From an uncultured Methanobacterium sp. (GTDB taxonomy: Archaea; Methanobacteriota; Methanobacteria; Methanobacteriales; Methanobacteriaceae): a DNA stretch of 64,000 nt. Position numbers and translations under genes: made by a program. Positions 41,888 through 53,808 of the stretch are shown piece after piece. Each line of letters starts with the position of its first letter. Within the stretch, counting starts at the first letter, position 1. The notes beneath the pieces were generated by a model, which did no database searches, had not been told where the DNA came from, and was given only the letters and a program-made list of their open reading frames with translations. The stretch lies in contig NZ_OY762552.1 of the NCBI RefSeq assembly GCF_963666025.1, forward strand, positions 124,001-188,000. Reading direction: 5' to 3'.

Positions 41888-44800
41888 CTAATTTTTCCAA
41901 TTAATCTTATTATCCCTTTTATTTGAATAATTTAAGCTTAATAAGTCATATAAACTATCAATACCCTCTCGTTTAAGATTTGTAAATGAAATAAATGGTA
42001 ATATCATTTTACGCAGGTATGTGGATGGTATTTCTCGGACTGTCAAAATTATAGAAAATATTTGAAAATTATCTGATTTTAATTCAAATGCAGATGATAG
42101 TATATTTATGTTTTCATTTAGCCATTTGTGTCTTTTAAAATGTTTATTAACCCACGAATTGTCTCCTTCTTTTTTTCCAATAAATCTTTCAATTTCATTC
42201 TTGATTTCACTAGGATTACGTCCATAAAAAATATGTTTGCACTCGATTGAAAAAATATGTTTATTTTCTCTATCAATTACTAGAACATCTATATCCCCTA
42301 ATTTAGTATTATACTCTAAAACTTCGTTAGGGCCAATATCTATTTCAGCATGTATTTCAAATGATGTATTCTCTTCAAACCAATTTTTTACTTTTTTAGT
42401 AAATTTATGGCCTCTTTTATCTCTGATCTTACCCACAAGTGTATTCATTTTTTCAGCAGTATCTTTATTTGTCTTGTATCGGCCACTCATTACAAGATTA
42501 ATCAAAAATTTTTCTGCTTCATCTACATGGCGTAAACCCCAAAATACTACAGGTTTATCTTCTGGGTCTGAAATAAGAATTAAAGGTCTTCTTAAGTAAG
42601 AAAGGGCTCGATTGAACCTCCATGGCCAAACATCAGATTTCTCAAATCCTTCAGGGGGTTTTTCCCATAATTTCCTTTTTTTAAGCGAAAATATATCTAT
42701 AGCTGTCTGAATAATTTTATTATCCCAACCAAGTTCTTTATTTATTCTACTTTTTAACTCAGACATGAGGAGACAAGCAAAAGGTGATTCCTGTTCTAAA
42801 CCAATTTTAAGTAAAATAGTGTTAAATTCATGTATTTGATTTAAACTTAATCCAAATTCGTCTTTAAAAGCAAAATCAATTTTATCCATTATAACTTCTT
42901 CTGAATTGTATTCCGGTTCATAATATAGTTTAAAGTTATCAAAATCAGTTTCTACATTTTCTAAAGTTTTGGATTTTAAAAAAGGATCCCACATATCTAT
43001 TATTTCGGTTACATTTACACCTATTCGCCCAGATTTTAAAATTTTAAGATCAATATTATATAACTCGAAATTAATATCATCTCTTAAATTTCCCCAATTT
43101 ATTATATGGTAAGTAATAGCAAGTAGTTTATCCATATCATCCATACTTATTTTTTGGTTTCCTTTTGGAAGTTCTGCAGCGATTATTTCTATAAGCGTCC
43201 GTGTAGTTAAGGCTATTTTTTCTATTTCCTTAAAATCTCCAATAGTTTGTTTAACCATTGATGGAATATCAGAATAACATCCGATAAGAGGTGCTATTTT
43301 TAGTTTTTCGCTGGCTCTTTTATTACAAATTGCTTCATTAGAGCCAATTAATTTCTTTAAAAGTAATTTACCATCAAATTTACGAAGAACCAACTTTAAT
43401 TTTTCATAATACAAATCTACAATATCATCACAAAGTTTAACTTTTGTGTCATTATCAAATATCACTCCTATTGGAGGTGCTTTATCTCCTAATTTATCAA
43501 CTAATTCATTTAACTCCGCTTCAATATCATGTTCCTGCAGTTTACGGAATTTAGGGATATTCTGCGGGTTTAAAGAAATATTTTCAGAGTCATATATAAG
43601 GAAATGTTTTTTTACTCCCAAAGGAACATGCATATCTAAAATGCGTTGCCTTTCTAATTTAGTTAAACTGTTTGGAAGATCATGAGTTTCTAATAATGAA
43701 CCAAATGCACTTAAAAGTTCATCTATAATCATTCTATCGGCAGTATTATCTGCTTTTCGCACGATTTTGATGATTTCAGAAGGTATTTTGAGATCAATAG
43801 TGAAATCATCAATATTATATTCAAAAACAGGGATTTTTGTTGAATCAATTAAATCTACATATATCCATTTTTCAGGATTTTCTAAAGTTAACGCTATATG
43901 AATTGGATTCAAATTTAATGATTCCAAATGAGATTTAAGACTAGGTGTTAATTGCCATAACCAATATGATACTGTAGAAGTTATAGTCCAATATTTTTCT
44001 CTTAATTCACGCTTTTTTATTGATTCATCTTCCATTCCTACCCATATTGGTTGATAATAACCATATACAAGTCTTTCACCTGTTACCATATAGAAATATA
44101 TGGGTATATCTTCATCTATACGAAAAACTCTAACATTGGGTTGATTACGATGTAATGCAGCATGAGTATCCCATAAATTTGCAACTTTTATACGAAAGGC
44201 TCTTCCAAGATCATGACTCATCTCTGCTGATATAGAAATTGAACTCGGCCTAACATCATCAGAAATATTAAAACTATGATGATAATCTAAATATAATGCA
44301 TATTGATCTAAAAAAGATCCAATTAATGGATGATTAAACGATTTCAATGTTTCAGCGAATTTCCAAAGAGTTAAATTATCACATTCTTTAGTTTCTGCAA
44401 TTACTTTTAATTCTTCAAATGTCATTAAAATCGTTCTTGAGTTATTTGGTAATTTTTTTATAACTATAGATCCATAACGACCTAGTTGACCAAAAATTAC
44501 AATTGTAAGCACTTCATTGCAATTAGGAGCATTTCCTCCTGTTAACCATTTGATTATAAATTCACATCTATCACTAGCCAATTGTGAATGATAGCTTGAG
44601 TCTAAAGTTCCATACGGTTCATCTAGATTATATCCAGTTAAATCATCCATAATAAGTAATACATATGCTATTTTATCGTTGTCAATTCTAAAAATACCTT
44701 CCTCAAAGGATATATTTTTATCCCATTGGGGTAAGTCTAAAGGAATATGCTCAAAAGACATCATATCTAGGCACTGATTTACATCAAACCACATTTTTTC

Positions 44801-45730
44801 TCTTAACCCTCGTAATAATAAATTTTTGACCCCAAATTCCTGAGATTGAAACAATATAAAGTGCCTTAAGGTACCAGCTACCATTCCAGGGAGAGCAACA
44901 ACAATTTTATCATCAATTTTAACAAGGGGAGAAAAAAATAGGGGATTCTTCAATGGATCTTCAACTTTAAATTTTTGATGTCCTAATGGAAGAATAAAAG
45001 GGAAAATAGAATCATAATGGTTTGAGGTAAGATTTTCAATTTCTTTTTCGGTAAATATAACAGTATTAGACAATTCATGCAATCTATCGATATCTGGAAC
45101 TTTTATATTTTTCCGCCACCTATCAGGACTGCTAACATAAGGATCTTGTCCATTTCTTTTAGCTATTTCATTACTAATAGTAAGCATAGATTTGACAGAA
45201 AAATAAATAATTGCCATGAATCGTTCAGGAAATTCATCTTTTAAATGAAATACAACATGAATAAGATCTTGGAGAACAAGAGGTTCTATATGCTGTAAAC
45301 CTGTATATACAGTATAATTACTATTAGGAAACATTATGTTATAGGTAAAAAGACCTTCAGGAGGATCTTCTTGCATTCCTATTATTCCGTTAGAAGGAAG
45401 AATAGCTTTAAGAGTGTAAAATAAATTTTTTGTCTTTATTTGTTTATTATTTTTATTTTTATTTTTGCATACTATTCTAGATGCTGTTTCAAGACGAAAT
45501 AACTGGGAATGGTTTTCTGGACAAAGTTGTAATCCACCTAGAATTGAAACCAATTCTAATTTATTATATTTGTTAAAAGATTTATTTAGTTTTTCTAGTT
45601 GCCATAATGGTGAAGATTTTGCTAAAGCTCCACCACAGCACTTAATAAATTTTAATCCACTTCCACATGGACATAATTGGTTTATATCAGAATTGGTCTT
45701 TGGTTTTCTCATACTTTGCCTTGTTACCAT
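41888..45730 (-). CDS. Giant protein with SEC-C finger and nuclease-like C-terminus
   Basis: A 1280-residue protein. It starts with a SEC-C zinc finger, NQLCPCGSGLKFIKCCGG (residues about 20-40). The body of about 1100 residues has no motif I recognise. Near the C-terminus KLGDIDVLVIDRENKHIFSIECKHI has the spacing of a PD-(D/E)XK nuclease (D...D, ExK with Cys between). ATG 45730 is supported by AAAGGGC; an upstream frame extends to 45763. Base composition is AT-rich against neighbours. With the cyclase-like gene it makes an operon that looks like an uncharacterised defence module: sensor body, nuclease tail, possible second messenger enzyme. Confidence 0.7.
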   Translation of the reverse strand: MVTRQSMRKPKTNSDINQLCPCGSGLKFIKCCGGALAKSSPLWQLEKLNKSFNKYNKLELVSILGGLQLCPENHSQLFRLETASRIVCKNKNKNNKQIKTKNLFYTLKAILPSNGIIGMQEDPPEGLFTYNIMFPNSNYTVYTGLQHIEPLVLQDLIHVVFHLKDEFPERFMAIIYFSVKSMLTISNEIAKRNGQDPYVSSPDRWRKNIKVPDIDRLHELSNTVIFTEKEIENLTSNHYDSIFPFILPLGHQKFKVEDPLKNPLFFSPLVKIDDKIVVALPGMVAGTLRHFILFQSQEFGVKNLLLRGLREKMWFDVNQCLDMMSFEHIPLDLPQWDKNISFEEGIFRIDNDKIAYVLLIMDDLTGYNLDEPYGTLDSSYHSQLASDRCEFIIKWLTGGNAPNCNEVLTIVIFGQLGRYGSIVIKKLPNNSRTILMTFEELKVIAETKECDNLTLWKFAETLKSFNHPLIGSFLDQYALYLDYHHSFNISDDVRPSSISISAEMSHDLGRAFRIKVANLWDTHAALHRNQPNVRVFRIDEDIPIYFYMVTGERLVYGYYQPIWVGMEDESIKKRELREKYWTITSTVSYWLWQLTPSLKSHLESLNLNPIHIALTLENPEKWIYVDLIDSTKIPVFEYNIDDFTIDLKIPSEIIKIVRKADNTADRMIIDELLSAFGSLLETHDLPNSLTKLERQRILDMHVPLGVKKHFLIYDSENISLNPQNIPKFRKLQEHDIEAELNELVDKLGDKAPPIGVIFDNDTKVKLCDDIVDLYYEKLKLVLRKFDGKLLLKKLIGSNEAICNKRASEKLKIAPLIGCYSDIPSMVKQTIGDFKEIEKIALTTRTLIEIIAAELPKGNQKISMDDMDKLLAITYHIINWGNLRDDINFELYNIDLKILKSGRIGVNVTEIIDMWDPFLKSKTLENVETDFDNFKLYYEPEYNSEEVIMDKIDFAFKDEFGLSLNQIHEFNTILLKIGLEQESPFACLLMSELKSRINKELGWDNKIIQTAIDIFSLKKRKLWEKPPEGFEKSDVWPWRFNRALSYLRRPLILISDPEDKPVVFWGLRHVDEAEKFLINLVMSGRYKTNKDTAEKMNTLVGKIRDKRGHKFTKKVKNWFEENTSFEIHAEIDIGPNEVLEYNTKLGDIDVLVIDRENKHIFSIECKHIFYGRNPSEIKNEIERFIGKKEGDNSWVNKHFKRHKWLNENINILSSAFELKSDNFQIFSIILTVREIPSTYLRKMILPFISFTNLKREGIDSLYDLLSLNYSNKRDNKINWKN

Positions 45731-45899
45731 TATTTGCCCTTTTAAATGAAAATTTAATATCAAATATCTATTTGGTTCAGTAATTAACCTTTAATCCACA
45801 AAAATGATTTTAATTAAATCATAGTTCTATTTTTTAATAACAAGTATTATATTTAAGTTATATATTAATTTTAATTATTATTTTAAGGGGATATTATTC

Positions 45900-46499
45900 T
45901 TGAATCCATTAGATGAAAAAAAGAAAAATTTAGGAGAAATAGTGAATTTTGATTATACTATTTCAGAAAGTCCTTTAAAAGGATTATCTAAAGATCAAAT
46001 TGACAAATTATTTAGTAAAGTAGGTCAAAAATACAGAGAAGAATATCAAAAGGACCTGAATAGTCTTAAGAAACTTCTAGAAGATTTGAATGTTCTTGAC
46101 GTTTTATGTTGGTTCTCGGTATATTATTTAACAGCACCTATAGACCAAATTCCAAATATTTCCACGGATAAATTGATAATTCAATATCAAGTTGAAATAC
46201 TACAAGCATTGTTTCTTCAAAATAATAAAATAAAAAAAGATACTCCTTTTTCAATTTTTCATGCAAATGAAATAATTGAATTGATAAATAAAGTTCCGGT
46301 AGCATTTATAAACAAAAAAATGGCTGAAGTAGAGAATTATGGAAAAGATGAAAAAAAAGCACTAATGAATTTAGAAATTTTTCGTGCCAATACAATGACT
46401 ATAAGGAATTGGGGGCATAGAGAACAAGTCATACGATTAACAAAAGAATTATTTGAACCTATTGATGATTCAATCAAAAGGAGTATAAAATTAGCGTAA
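45900..46499 (+). CDS. Hypothetical protein, first of divergent unit
   Basis: A 199-residue helical protein without membrane segments (LSKDQIDKLFSKVGQKYREEYQKDL, RANTMTIRNWGHREQVIRL). The TTG start at 45900 follows AAGGGG. Its end lies in the ribosome site of the next gene. No family recognised; the operon partner carries a nuclease motif. Confidence 0.6.
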   Translation: MNPLDEKKKNLGEIVNFDYTISESPLKGLSKDQIDKLFSKVGQKYREEYQKDLNSLKKLLEDLNVLDVLCWFSVYYLTAPIDQIPNISTDKLIIQYQVEILQALFLQNNKIKKDTPFSIFHANEIIELINKVPVAFINKKMAEVENYGKDEKKALMNLEIFRANTMTIRNWGHREQVIRLTKELFEPIDDSIKRSIKLA

Positions 46500-46513
46500 T
46501 AAGTTTAATTGAA

Positions 46514-48140
46514 ATGTTAGAATCAATATTAGACACTGTTGACTTTAAATTAAATGAAAGAAACAATATAATATATGATATTTATAATTCTTCTGATATT
46601 TCTCAAATGATTGAACTTTTTACAGGTTATTATCCGTCTATTAATAAAAAAGATTTGTATACAATCAAAAGTAAGTTTAAATCAAAAGAAGAATTTGCTT
46701 TATATTTAATTTTGGATTTAAGTAACCAATTCCTTAAAGAAATTTACACTATTAAATTATCTGAATTTGTTAAAGCTTATCCTGAAGAAATTGATGTAGA
46801 TACACTTAGTAATATAATAAGAAAGTGGTCTTATGATGTTGGAGATTTGTCTGATTTTCCCACAGAACATATATTCCTTGGAAATCCAATTTGGAAAAAA
46901 CCATTAATAAAAGTTGATGAAACGACATATTGTTGGCCAATTATAGGTCTTTTCATTAGTTTTTGTGTAGAGTTGATTGAAACTATCTTTATTGATGATC
47001 AAAGGCTTAAAAAAATATATGAAAGAAGAAGGGCACAGTTTTTAGAAAAATCTACAAGAGGAATTATTTAAAAGAAATTTTGAATCTGCAAAAATTTATA
47101 GTAATCTCATGTGGGATGAAGGTGAAAATGATTTATTAGTTCTTATTGATTCTTATGCTATAATTGTTGAAGCTAAATCTGGTAAAATTAGTGATTCAGC
47201 TAGACGAGGATCTTTCAAAAGACTTCAAAGGGAAATTAAGAAATTAATTGTTGAACCTTCTAAACAAGCAATGAAATTCGCAGAATATATAGAAAACAAC
47301 AAAAACAAGGTTGAATTTACAAATAAAAATGACGAAAAAATATGCGTAGACTTTTCAAAAATTAAAAATATTTTAACATTAGGCATAACATTCGATTTGT
47401 TTGCATATTTAGCATCTAAAATTCCTTTACTTGCTGAAATAGGACTTACTAAGGGTGATGTTATTCTCACTCCTAATATGTCATTGGCGGATTTAGAGAT
47501 ATTTTTTGATTTATTAGAAACAGATTCGGAGAAAATTCACTATTTAATAAAAAGATATCATCTTGAGAAAGAAATAAATTATGTTGCTGATGAATTGGAT
47601 TTACTAGCATTTTATCTTCAAACAGGATTTAATTTTGGAGACACTGACTTTAATAGTACTTTTGTTCAATTATATGGGGTTTCTGAAGAAATTCTTGACT
47701 CTTATCTCGTAACTAAACATCTTGAAGAGCAAAATCCAAAGCCTTTACCGAGTAGAACTCAATGGTGGCAAGATATAATAGGTAAAATTGATGATTTAAA
47801 ACCGTTAGGAAGTATGGAAGTATCTTTACCGCTTTTAAATGTTTCTTATGAAGATCAAAAAGCATTTGAAAAGAAAGTCAAAGAAGTAAAGAGTATTGTA
47901 GAGAAAGAATGGAAACAAAAAAATCACACTAATTATGTCAGTTTCTATAATAAACCTGCTGAAGAACTAATTATTGGATATTGTTATAATAATATAAGCA
48001 TTGCAGAAAGAGATAAAATGATGAGCTTAATATCAAGAAATGAGATGGAGAAATTTGGGATTACTAAATCCACAATTATTGGAATAGATGTGTATAATAA
48101 AATTTATCCATATGGAAGCATAGGAATTTTTTTTATTTAG
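46514..48140 (+). pseudogene. Frameshifted nuclease-like gene (about 543 residues if intact)
   Basis: Two frames make one protein. The first ends after ERRRAQFLEKSTRGII at 47071. Removing one A from the run at 47046-47050 joins it to the downstream frame, giving ...AQFLENLQEELFKRNFESAKIY and then MWDEGENDLLVLIDSYAIIVEAKSGKISD. The latter is a PD-(D/E)XK-like motif (D...ExK). The joined protein has an N-terminal helical half and a C-terminal nuclease half. Either the gene is broken, the base is an assembly error, or frameshifting is used. ATG 46514 has no ribosome site; AAGGAG lies before an ATT at 46490 in frame, so the start may be there. Confidence 0.72.
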
Positions 48141-48296
48141 TTTAATTTATGTTTTTAAGTTTTAACATTATAGTAATATTATATTAATTAGATAATCAAT
48201 ATGGATCCGTATATAAACATTAATAGTATCCTTTTTAGAAGAATTGGAAAATGTTTAGGAAACTAAATTTATTGAGATATTAAATTAGTGATATAA

Positions 48297-48866
48297 ATGG
48301 AAGCTGCTCTATCTCTTACGTTATTAGCTACTATATTTGCTATATATACTGTTTTACCGGAATATAAAAAATTAAGGGCCGGTTATGCAATTGGCATATA
48401 TGAAAAATGGGTTATAGTATCATTAGCAGTTTTTATGATTTTTTTCTTAATTAAAGGTATTTATGTATCTCTTAATTATGGTCCTGCCGTTAACACCACT
48501 GCTTTATACACATGGGGGTATAACGAGCAATATCTATATGAATTTGCATATATAATGACATCATTCACCATTCTCTTGATTTTCATACATATTTTTTTCA
48601 CCAATAACAATAAAATAAAAAATAAAGACTATTTTATAGGGAAAATCGACGAATTATATGGTGAAAAAAAATATCCTACTTTAATTTCATTAATTGAGGA
48701 TAATTATGAAAATATTTTCGGTGAAAGAAATGATGATAAAAAACTTAAAAAAGAGATTATTGTGGATAAAAATTCTAAGGAAGACATATTAGATAAGTTA
48801 ATGTTACCGATAGAAGAAGAATATGATTATATTTTTAAACCGAAAAAGGATAACCAAGAAAAATGA
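48297..48866 (+). CDS. Membrane protein with cytosolic tail
   Basis: A 189-residue protein with three membrane segments (residues about 3-22, 37-62, 82-102) and an 85-residue charged C-terminal tail. The stop overlaps the next ATG (ATGA), so both are made together. In defence loci, a membrane effector is often paired with a sensor. Family unknown. Confidence 0.65.
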   Translation: MEAALSLTLLATIFAIYTVLPEYKKLRAGYAIGIYEKWVIVSLAVFMIFFLIKGIYVSLNYGPAVNTTALYTWGYNEQYLYEFAYIMTSFTILLIFIHIFFTNNNKIKNKDYFIGKIDELYGEKKYPTLISLIEDNYENIFGERNDDKKLKKEIIVDKNSKEDILDKLMLPIEEEYDYIFKPKKDNQEK

Positions 48867-50011
48867 ACAAAAAAGAAATTTTTAATCATATTTTTGGAGA
48901 TTCAAATAATACTCAAAATTATGATCTTTTAAAAAATATTGAGACTAAATTATTAGAAAAAGATTTTATTAAACAAATAATTATATTCAATCCTAATCTA
49001 GGTTTAAAAATCTTTACTGATAAAAGACTGGATTCTAATTTTAGAATAAGATTTTCAGACATGTTTTTTTCGATTTTACTACTTGAACGAAACAGTATTT
49101 TGTATAGAGAAATTTCTTCTGTTAAAAAAGATAGATTTGATGAAAAGTATGTAATACCCAAAAATAGCCAAATTTTACATACAATTTTATCTCCAACGAA
49201 ATATAACAATAAAAAAACATTAATAGCGGACAAATATGCAATTTATGTATCAATTGGAAAAACAGTAGTTAAAATTTTGCAAAAACAAAATAGAAAAGAC
49301 ATTGATGTTTATAATAAATATAATGAAAGATACTTTTCTATGGGTAGATTTTACACGGAACCATTTGATGATCCTGTATTTATAGGCATTAAATTCTTTG
49401 ATATACTCATAACTACAGCTTTATTTCAGAAAATAAAATGGCATATGGGCATAGAAAACTATTATCACTTTGTTCAAGAAATATGCAGAAATTATAGTGA
49501 CAAATACTTTGATCCAACGCCTAGTCCCTATTTAAATATTTACTCATATTTCCTTCATGAAATAATTGACAATTTAAAAAGATGGGTTGAGTTTATCATT
49601 GATTTTACAGATGAAGTTAAACAACCTTTAATAAATGAAAACTGTGAACAAGAAACTCATAATATAATTAAAATGAGTGTAATCTATCTAGTTTTCTGTA
49701 ATGCAGAAATAAATGACAAAAAAAATATGGTTCCAGAAAAGGATAAAAAAACATTAACAACTAAAGTTTTGGATCTGTATTTTAAGTTAATTTTAAGTGA
49801 TAAAAAAGAACCTGAAAAATATGGTAATGTTTTAAAAGATTGTTTTGTAAATGGTCCAACATCAACATCATATAAACAATCATTAATCCGGTTTTTACAG
49901 AGGTATCATGATCAATGTAAATTATATGACGATGCAGAAATAAATGCTCTTAAAATTTTAATGTTTGAATTAAATAGAAGTATAGAAAATAATAATGAAA
50001 AATATTATTAA
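48863..50011 (+). CDS. Helical soluble protein, partner of the membrane protein
   Basis: A 382-residue protein without clear membrane segments. It is helical (IKQIIIFNPNLGLKIFTDKRL, IYSYFLHEIIDNLKRWVEFIIDF) and AT-rich in codon use (many AAA, TTA, ATA). No catalytic motif could be seen. It overlaps the membrane gene, so they probably act as a complex. Confidence 0.62.
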   Translation: MNKKEIFNHIFGDSNNTQNYDLLKNIETKLLEKDFIKQIIIFNPNLGLKIFTDKRLDSNFRIRFSDMFFSILLLERNSILYREISSVKKDRFDEKYVIPKNSQILHTILSPTKYNNKKTLIADKYAIYVSIGKTVVKILQKQNRKDIDVYNKYNERYFSMGRFYTEPFDDPVFIGIKFFDILITTALFQKIKWHMGIENYYHFVQEICRNYSDKYFDPTPSPYLNIYSYFLHEIIDNLKRWVEFIIDFTDEVKQPLINENCEQETHNIIKMSVIYLVFCNAEINDKKNMVPEKDKKTLTTKVLDLYFKLILSDKKEPEKYGNVLKDCFVNGPTSTSYKQSLIRFLQRYHDQCKLYDDAEINALKILMFELNRSIENNNEKYY

Positions 50012-50043
50012 ATGTGTAAAAAAAATAATTAAAGGTTATTAAA

Positions 50044-50439
50044 ATGTGTCCACTAGTAAAAATCGAAATTCGTAAAGGATTTTCCTCAGAATATAAAAAA
50101 GCAATTTTAGATGGTGTGCACCAGTCACTGATGGATGCACTGGGCATTCCAGATAGTGACCGGTTTCAACGGATTTACGAACTGGATTCAGAAGATTTTG
50201 AGTGTCCACCAGAACGTACTCCTGCGGTTACCATGATCCAGATTACAATGTTTCCAGGACGTTCATTCGATGCTAAAAAGAAACTTTACCAGAAAATTGT
50301 CCATAATTTAGGTGAAAATCCCGGTATTGGTGGTAATGACATTATAATCATATTACTGGAGCCCCCTATGGAAAACTGGGGTATTCGTAGTGGGCAACCC
50401 GCCAGTGAAGTGGATTTTGGATTTAAAATAGATGTTTAA
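50044..50439 (+). CDS. Tautomerase-superfamily protein
   Basis: A 131-residue protein with the tautomerase start PLVKIEIRKGFSSEYKKAILDGVHQSL and later ENWGIRSGQPASEVDFGFKI. In the family the catalytic Pro is residue 1 after Met removal. Here the frame begins Met-Cys-Pro, so the Pro is not terminal. Either the start is processed differently or activity is lost. It lies 32 bases after the AT-rich island. Confidence 0.72.
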   Translation: MCPLVKIEIRKGFSSEYKKAILDGVHQSLMDALGIPDSDRFQRIYELDSEDFECPPERTPAVTMIQITMFPGRSFDAKKKLYQKIVHNLGENPGIGGNDIIIILLEPPMENWGIRSGQPASEVDFGFKIDV

Positions 50440-50709
50440 TCTTTATTTTTAATTTTTTTGTATTTTTTTATCAAATATTTTTCTTAAAAATATCTAATGA
50501 ACTTGATTATCCATATTTTTTAAGGTTTAAAATAATTTAAACTACGTTTAATCTGATTCTGTTATATTAACATAACAAAATTATATCATTCCTATCAGAA
50601 GATTCAATCAATTATGAGAGAATATTACAAATATAAAATTCATTTTTACAATGAAAGATTCATATTAGGAACTGTTTCAATTTAAGAGAATAAAAAAATA
50701 AAAAAAAAT

Positions 50710-50780
50710 AACTTCCCCTCTAATAAAAAAGGGGAAGTTTTAGTTTCTATTTAAATAGCTAGAGGCGGTTAGCTATTTAA
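50710..50780. terminator. Two strong hairpins between convergent genes
   Basis: AACTTCCCC-N12-GGGGAAGTT (50710-50739, nine pairs) is followed by TTAAATAGCT-N10-AGCTATTTAA (50751-50780, ten pairs). They lie between the tautomerase and the transporter genes, which converge, as expected of a bidirectional terminator. After them come three GGTGAATAYC-type repeats (50811-50858). The 50440-50882 gap has no gene. Confidence 0.6.
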
Positions 50781-50882
50781 AATGAATTTGACTATTTTTT
50801 GGTTATGGTTTGGTGAATACCTATGTGATACCATTTAGGTGAATATCCACTAGGTGAATACCCATTTGAATGAGTAACCCAT

Positions 50883-51461
50883 TCAGGTGGGTAGCACATC
50901 TTTTCCATAAGTTTCATTTAAAACCTGTGCCAGTCCAACGTACACTGCACTGAAACCGGTAAATATACCTTCATAACCTGCAATCAGGGTTATGGTAGCA
51001 TTACCAGTTATATCTCCAAGTGCCAGCAGGAAGAAGAGTACTGCCAGAGATAGGAAGACCACTTGCAATCCACGGCTGAGCTTCAGGGTCCCAATGAACA
51101 TCACCAGGGTGAATAGTCCCCACATGAAAAGATATGATGCCAGAGCCAGTTTATCCGGTGCTGCAGCCAGGCCCATCTTGGGAAGAATCAATAGAAGTAC
51201 GAAACTCCACCAGAAGAGGCCGTAAGAACCGAATGCTACCATTCCAAAGGTGTTACCTTTCTTGTACTCCATGGCGCAGGCCATTATCTGTGCAATCCCA
51301 CCGTAAGCTATTCCCATGGCCAGTATCATACTGTTAATGGGGAAAAACCCTGCGTTATGTATGTTCAAGAGGACGGTGGTTAAACCGAATCCCAGTAGTC
51401 CAAGAGGTGCCGGATTGGCAGTTAAATCCTCTATCCAGACAGATTTTTTGTTTTCTTCCAT
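50883..51461 (-). CDS. Acetate uptake transporter (AceTr/SatP/YaaH family)
   Basis: A 192-residue protein with six membrane segments and the family signature NPAPLGLLGFGLTTVLL near its start (residues 16-32). These proteins carry acetate (or succinate) with protons. It lies 110 bases downstream of acs and both would give acetate assimilation into acetyl-CoA. Confidence 0.88.
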   Translation of the reverse strand: MEENKKSVWIEDLTANPAPLGLLGFGLTTVLLNIHNAGFFPINSMILAMGIAYGGIAQIMACAMEYKKGNTFGMVAFGSYGLFWWSFVLLLILPKMGLAAAPDKLALASYLFMWGLFTLVMFIGTLKLSRGLQVVFLSLAVLFFLLALGDITGNATITLIAGYEGIFTGFSAVYVGLAQVLNETYGKDVLPT

Positions 51462-51571
51462 ACTATCACACCCTTAAGGGGTTAATTTATTTGATTCATC
51501 ATCTCCTTTTATTATTTAATGTTAGGTAGATTTTCCTGAGTAGATTTTTTAATTCCAAATCTAATCCTAAA

Positions 51572-53476
<1,905 letters not shown>

Positions 53477-53541
53477 TTTTCATCCGCCCTTTTTCTTATA
53501 AAAAATTTATTTCTGATTGTAATTACTTAGTTACTTTTACT

Positions 53542-53552
53542 ATTTATATATT
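53542..53552 (-). promoter_or_regulatory. TATA box of acs
   Basis: Leftward ATATATAAATAG about 65 bases upstream of the acs ATG. Two direct copies of TTAATCATTATA (53559-53570 and 53579-53590) lie just upstream and may bind a regulator. Confidence 0.55.
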
Positions 53553-53671
53553 GCTATTATTAATCATTATAGATTATGATTAATCATTATAAATAAATTT
53601 TCCATAAAAAAAAGAAGGAATGTTCTATATTTTACATCTGAACATCCCCTAATATTAGAGATTTCACGGGT

Positions 53672-53803
53672 ATTAAAACGCGAAAAACGTGTTAATATAT
53701 TAAAACGTAAATCGAGTCATTATATTAAACGAGAAAATCGTTTTATTAGATTAAAACATAAAAATCGTTTTATTAGATTAAAACGTAGAAATTGCGTTAT
53801 TAG
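53672..53803. repeat. Five tandem 25-27-base units upstream of acs
   Basis: Each unit begins ATTAAAACG (or close) and ends CGTTTTATTAG or similar, so most are imperfect palindromes. Starts: 53672, 53699, 53724, 53750, 53777. They lie between the stop of the 53809 gene and the acs promoter. Could be a terminator array, an operator array or a source of small RNA. They are not CRISPR, as there are no spacers. Confidence 0.7.
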
Positions 53804-53808
53804 AATTT

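Noticed and set aside
53672..53803. CRISPR array
   Set aside because: Units are directly adjacent with no unique spacers and no cas genes nearby.
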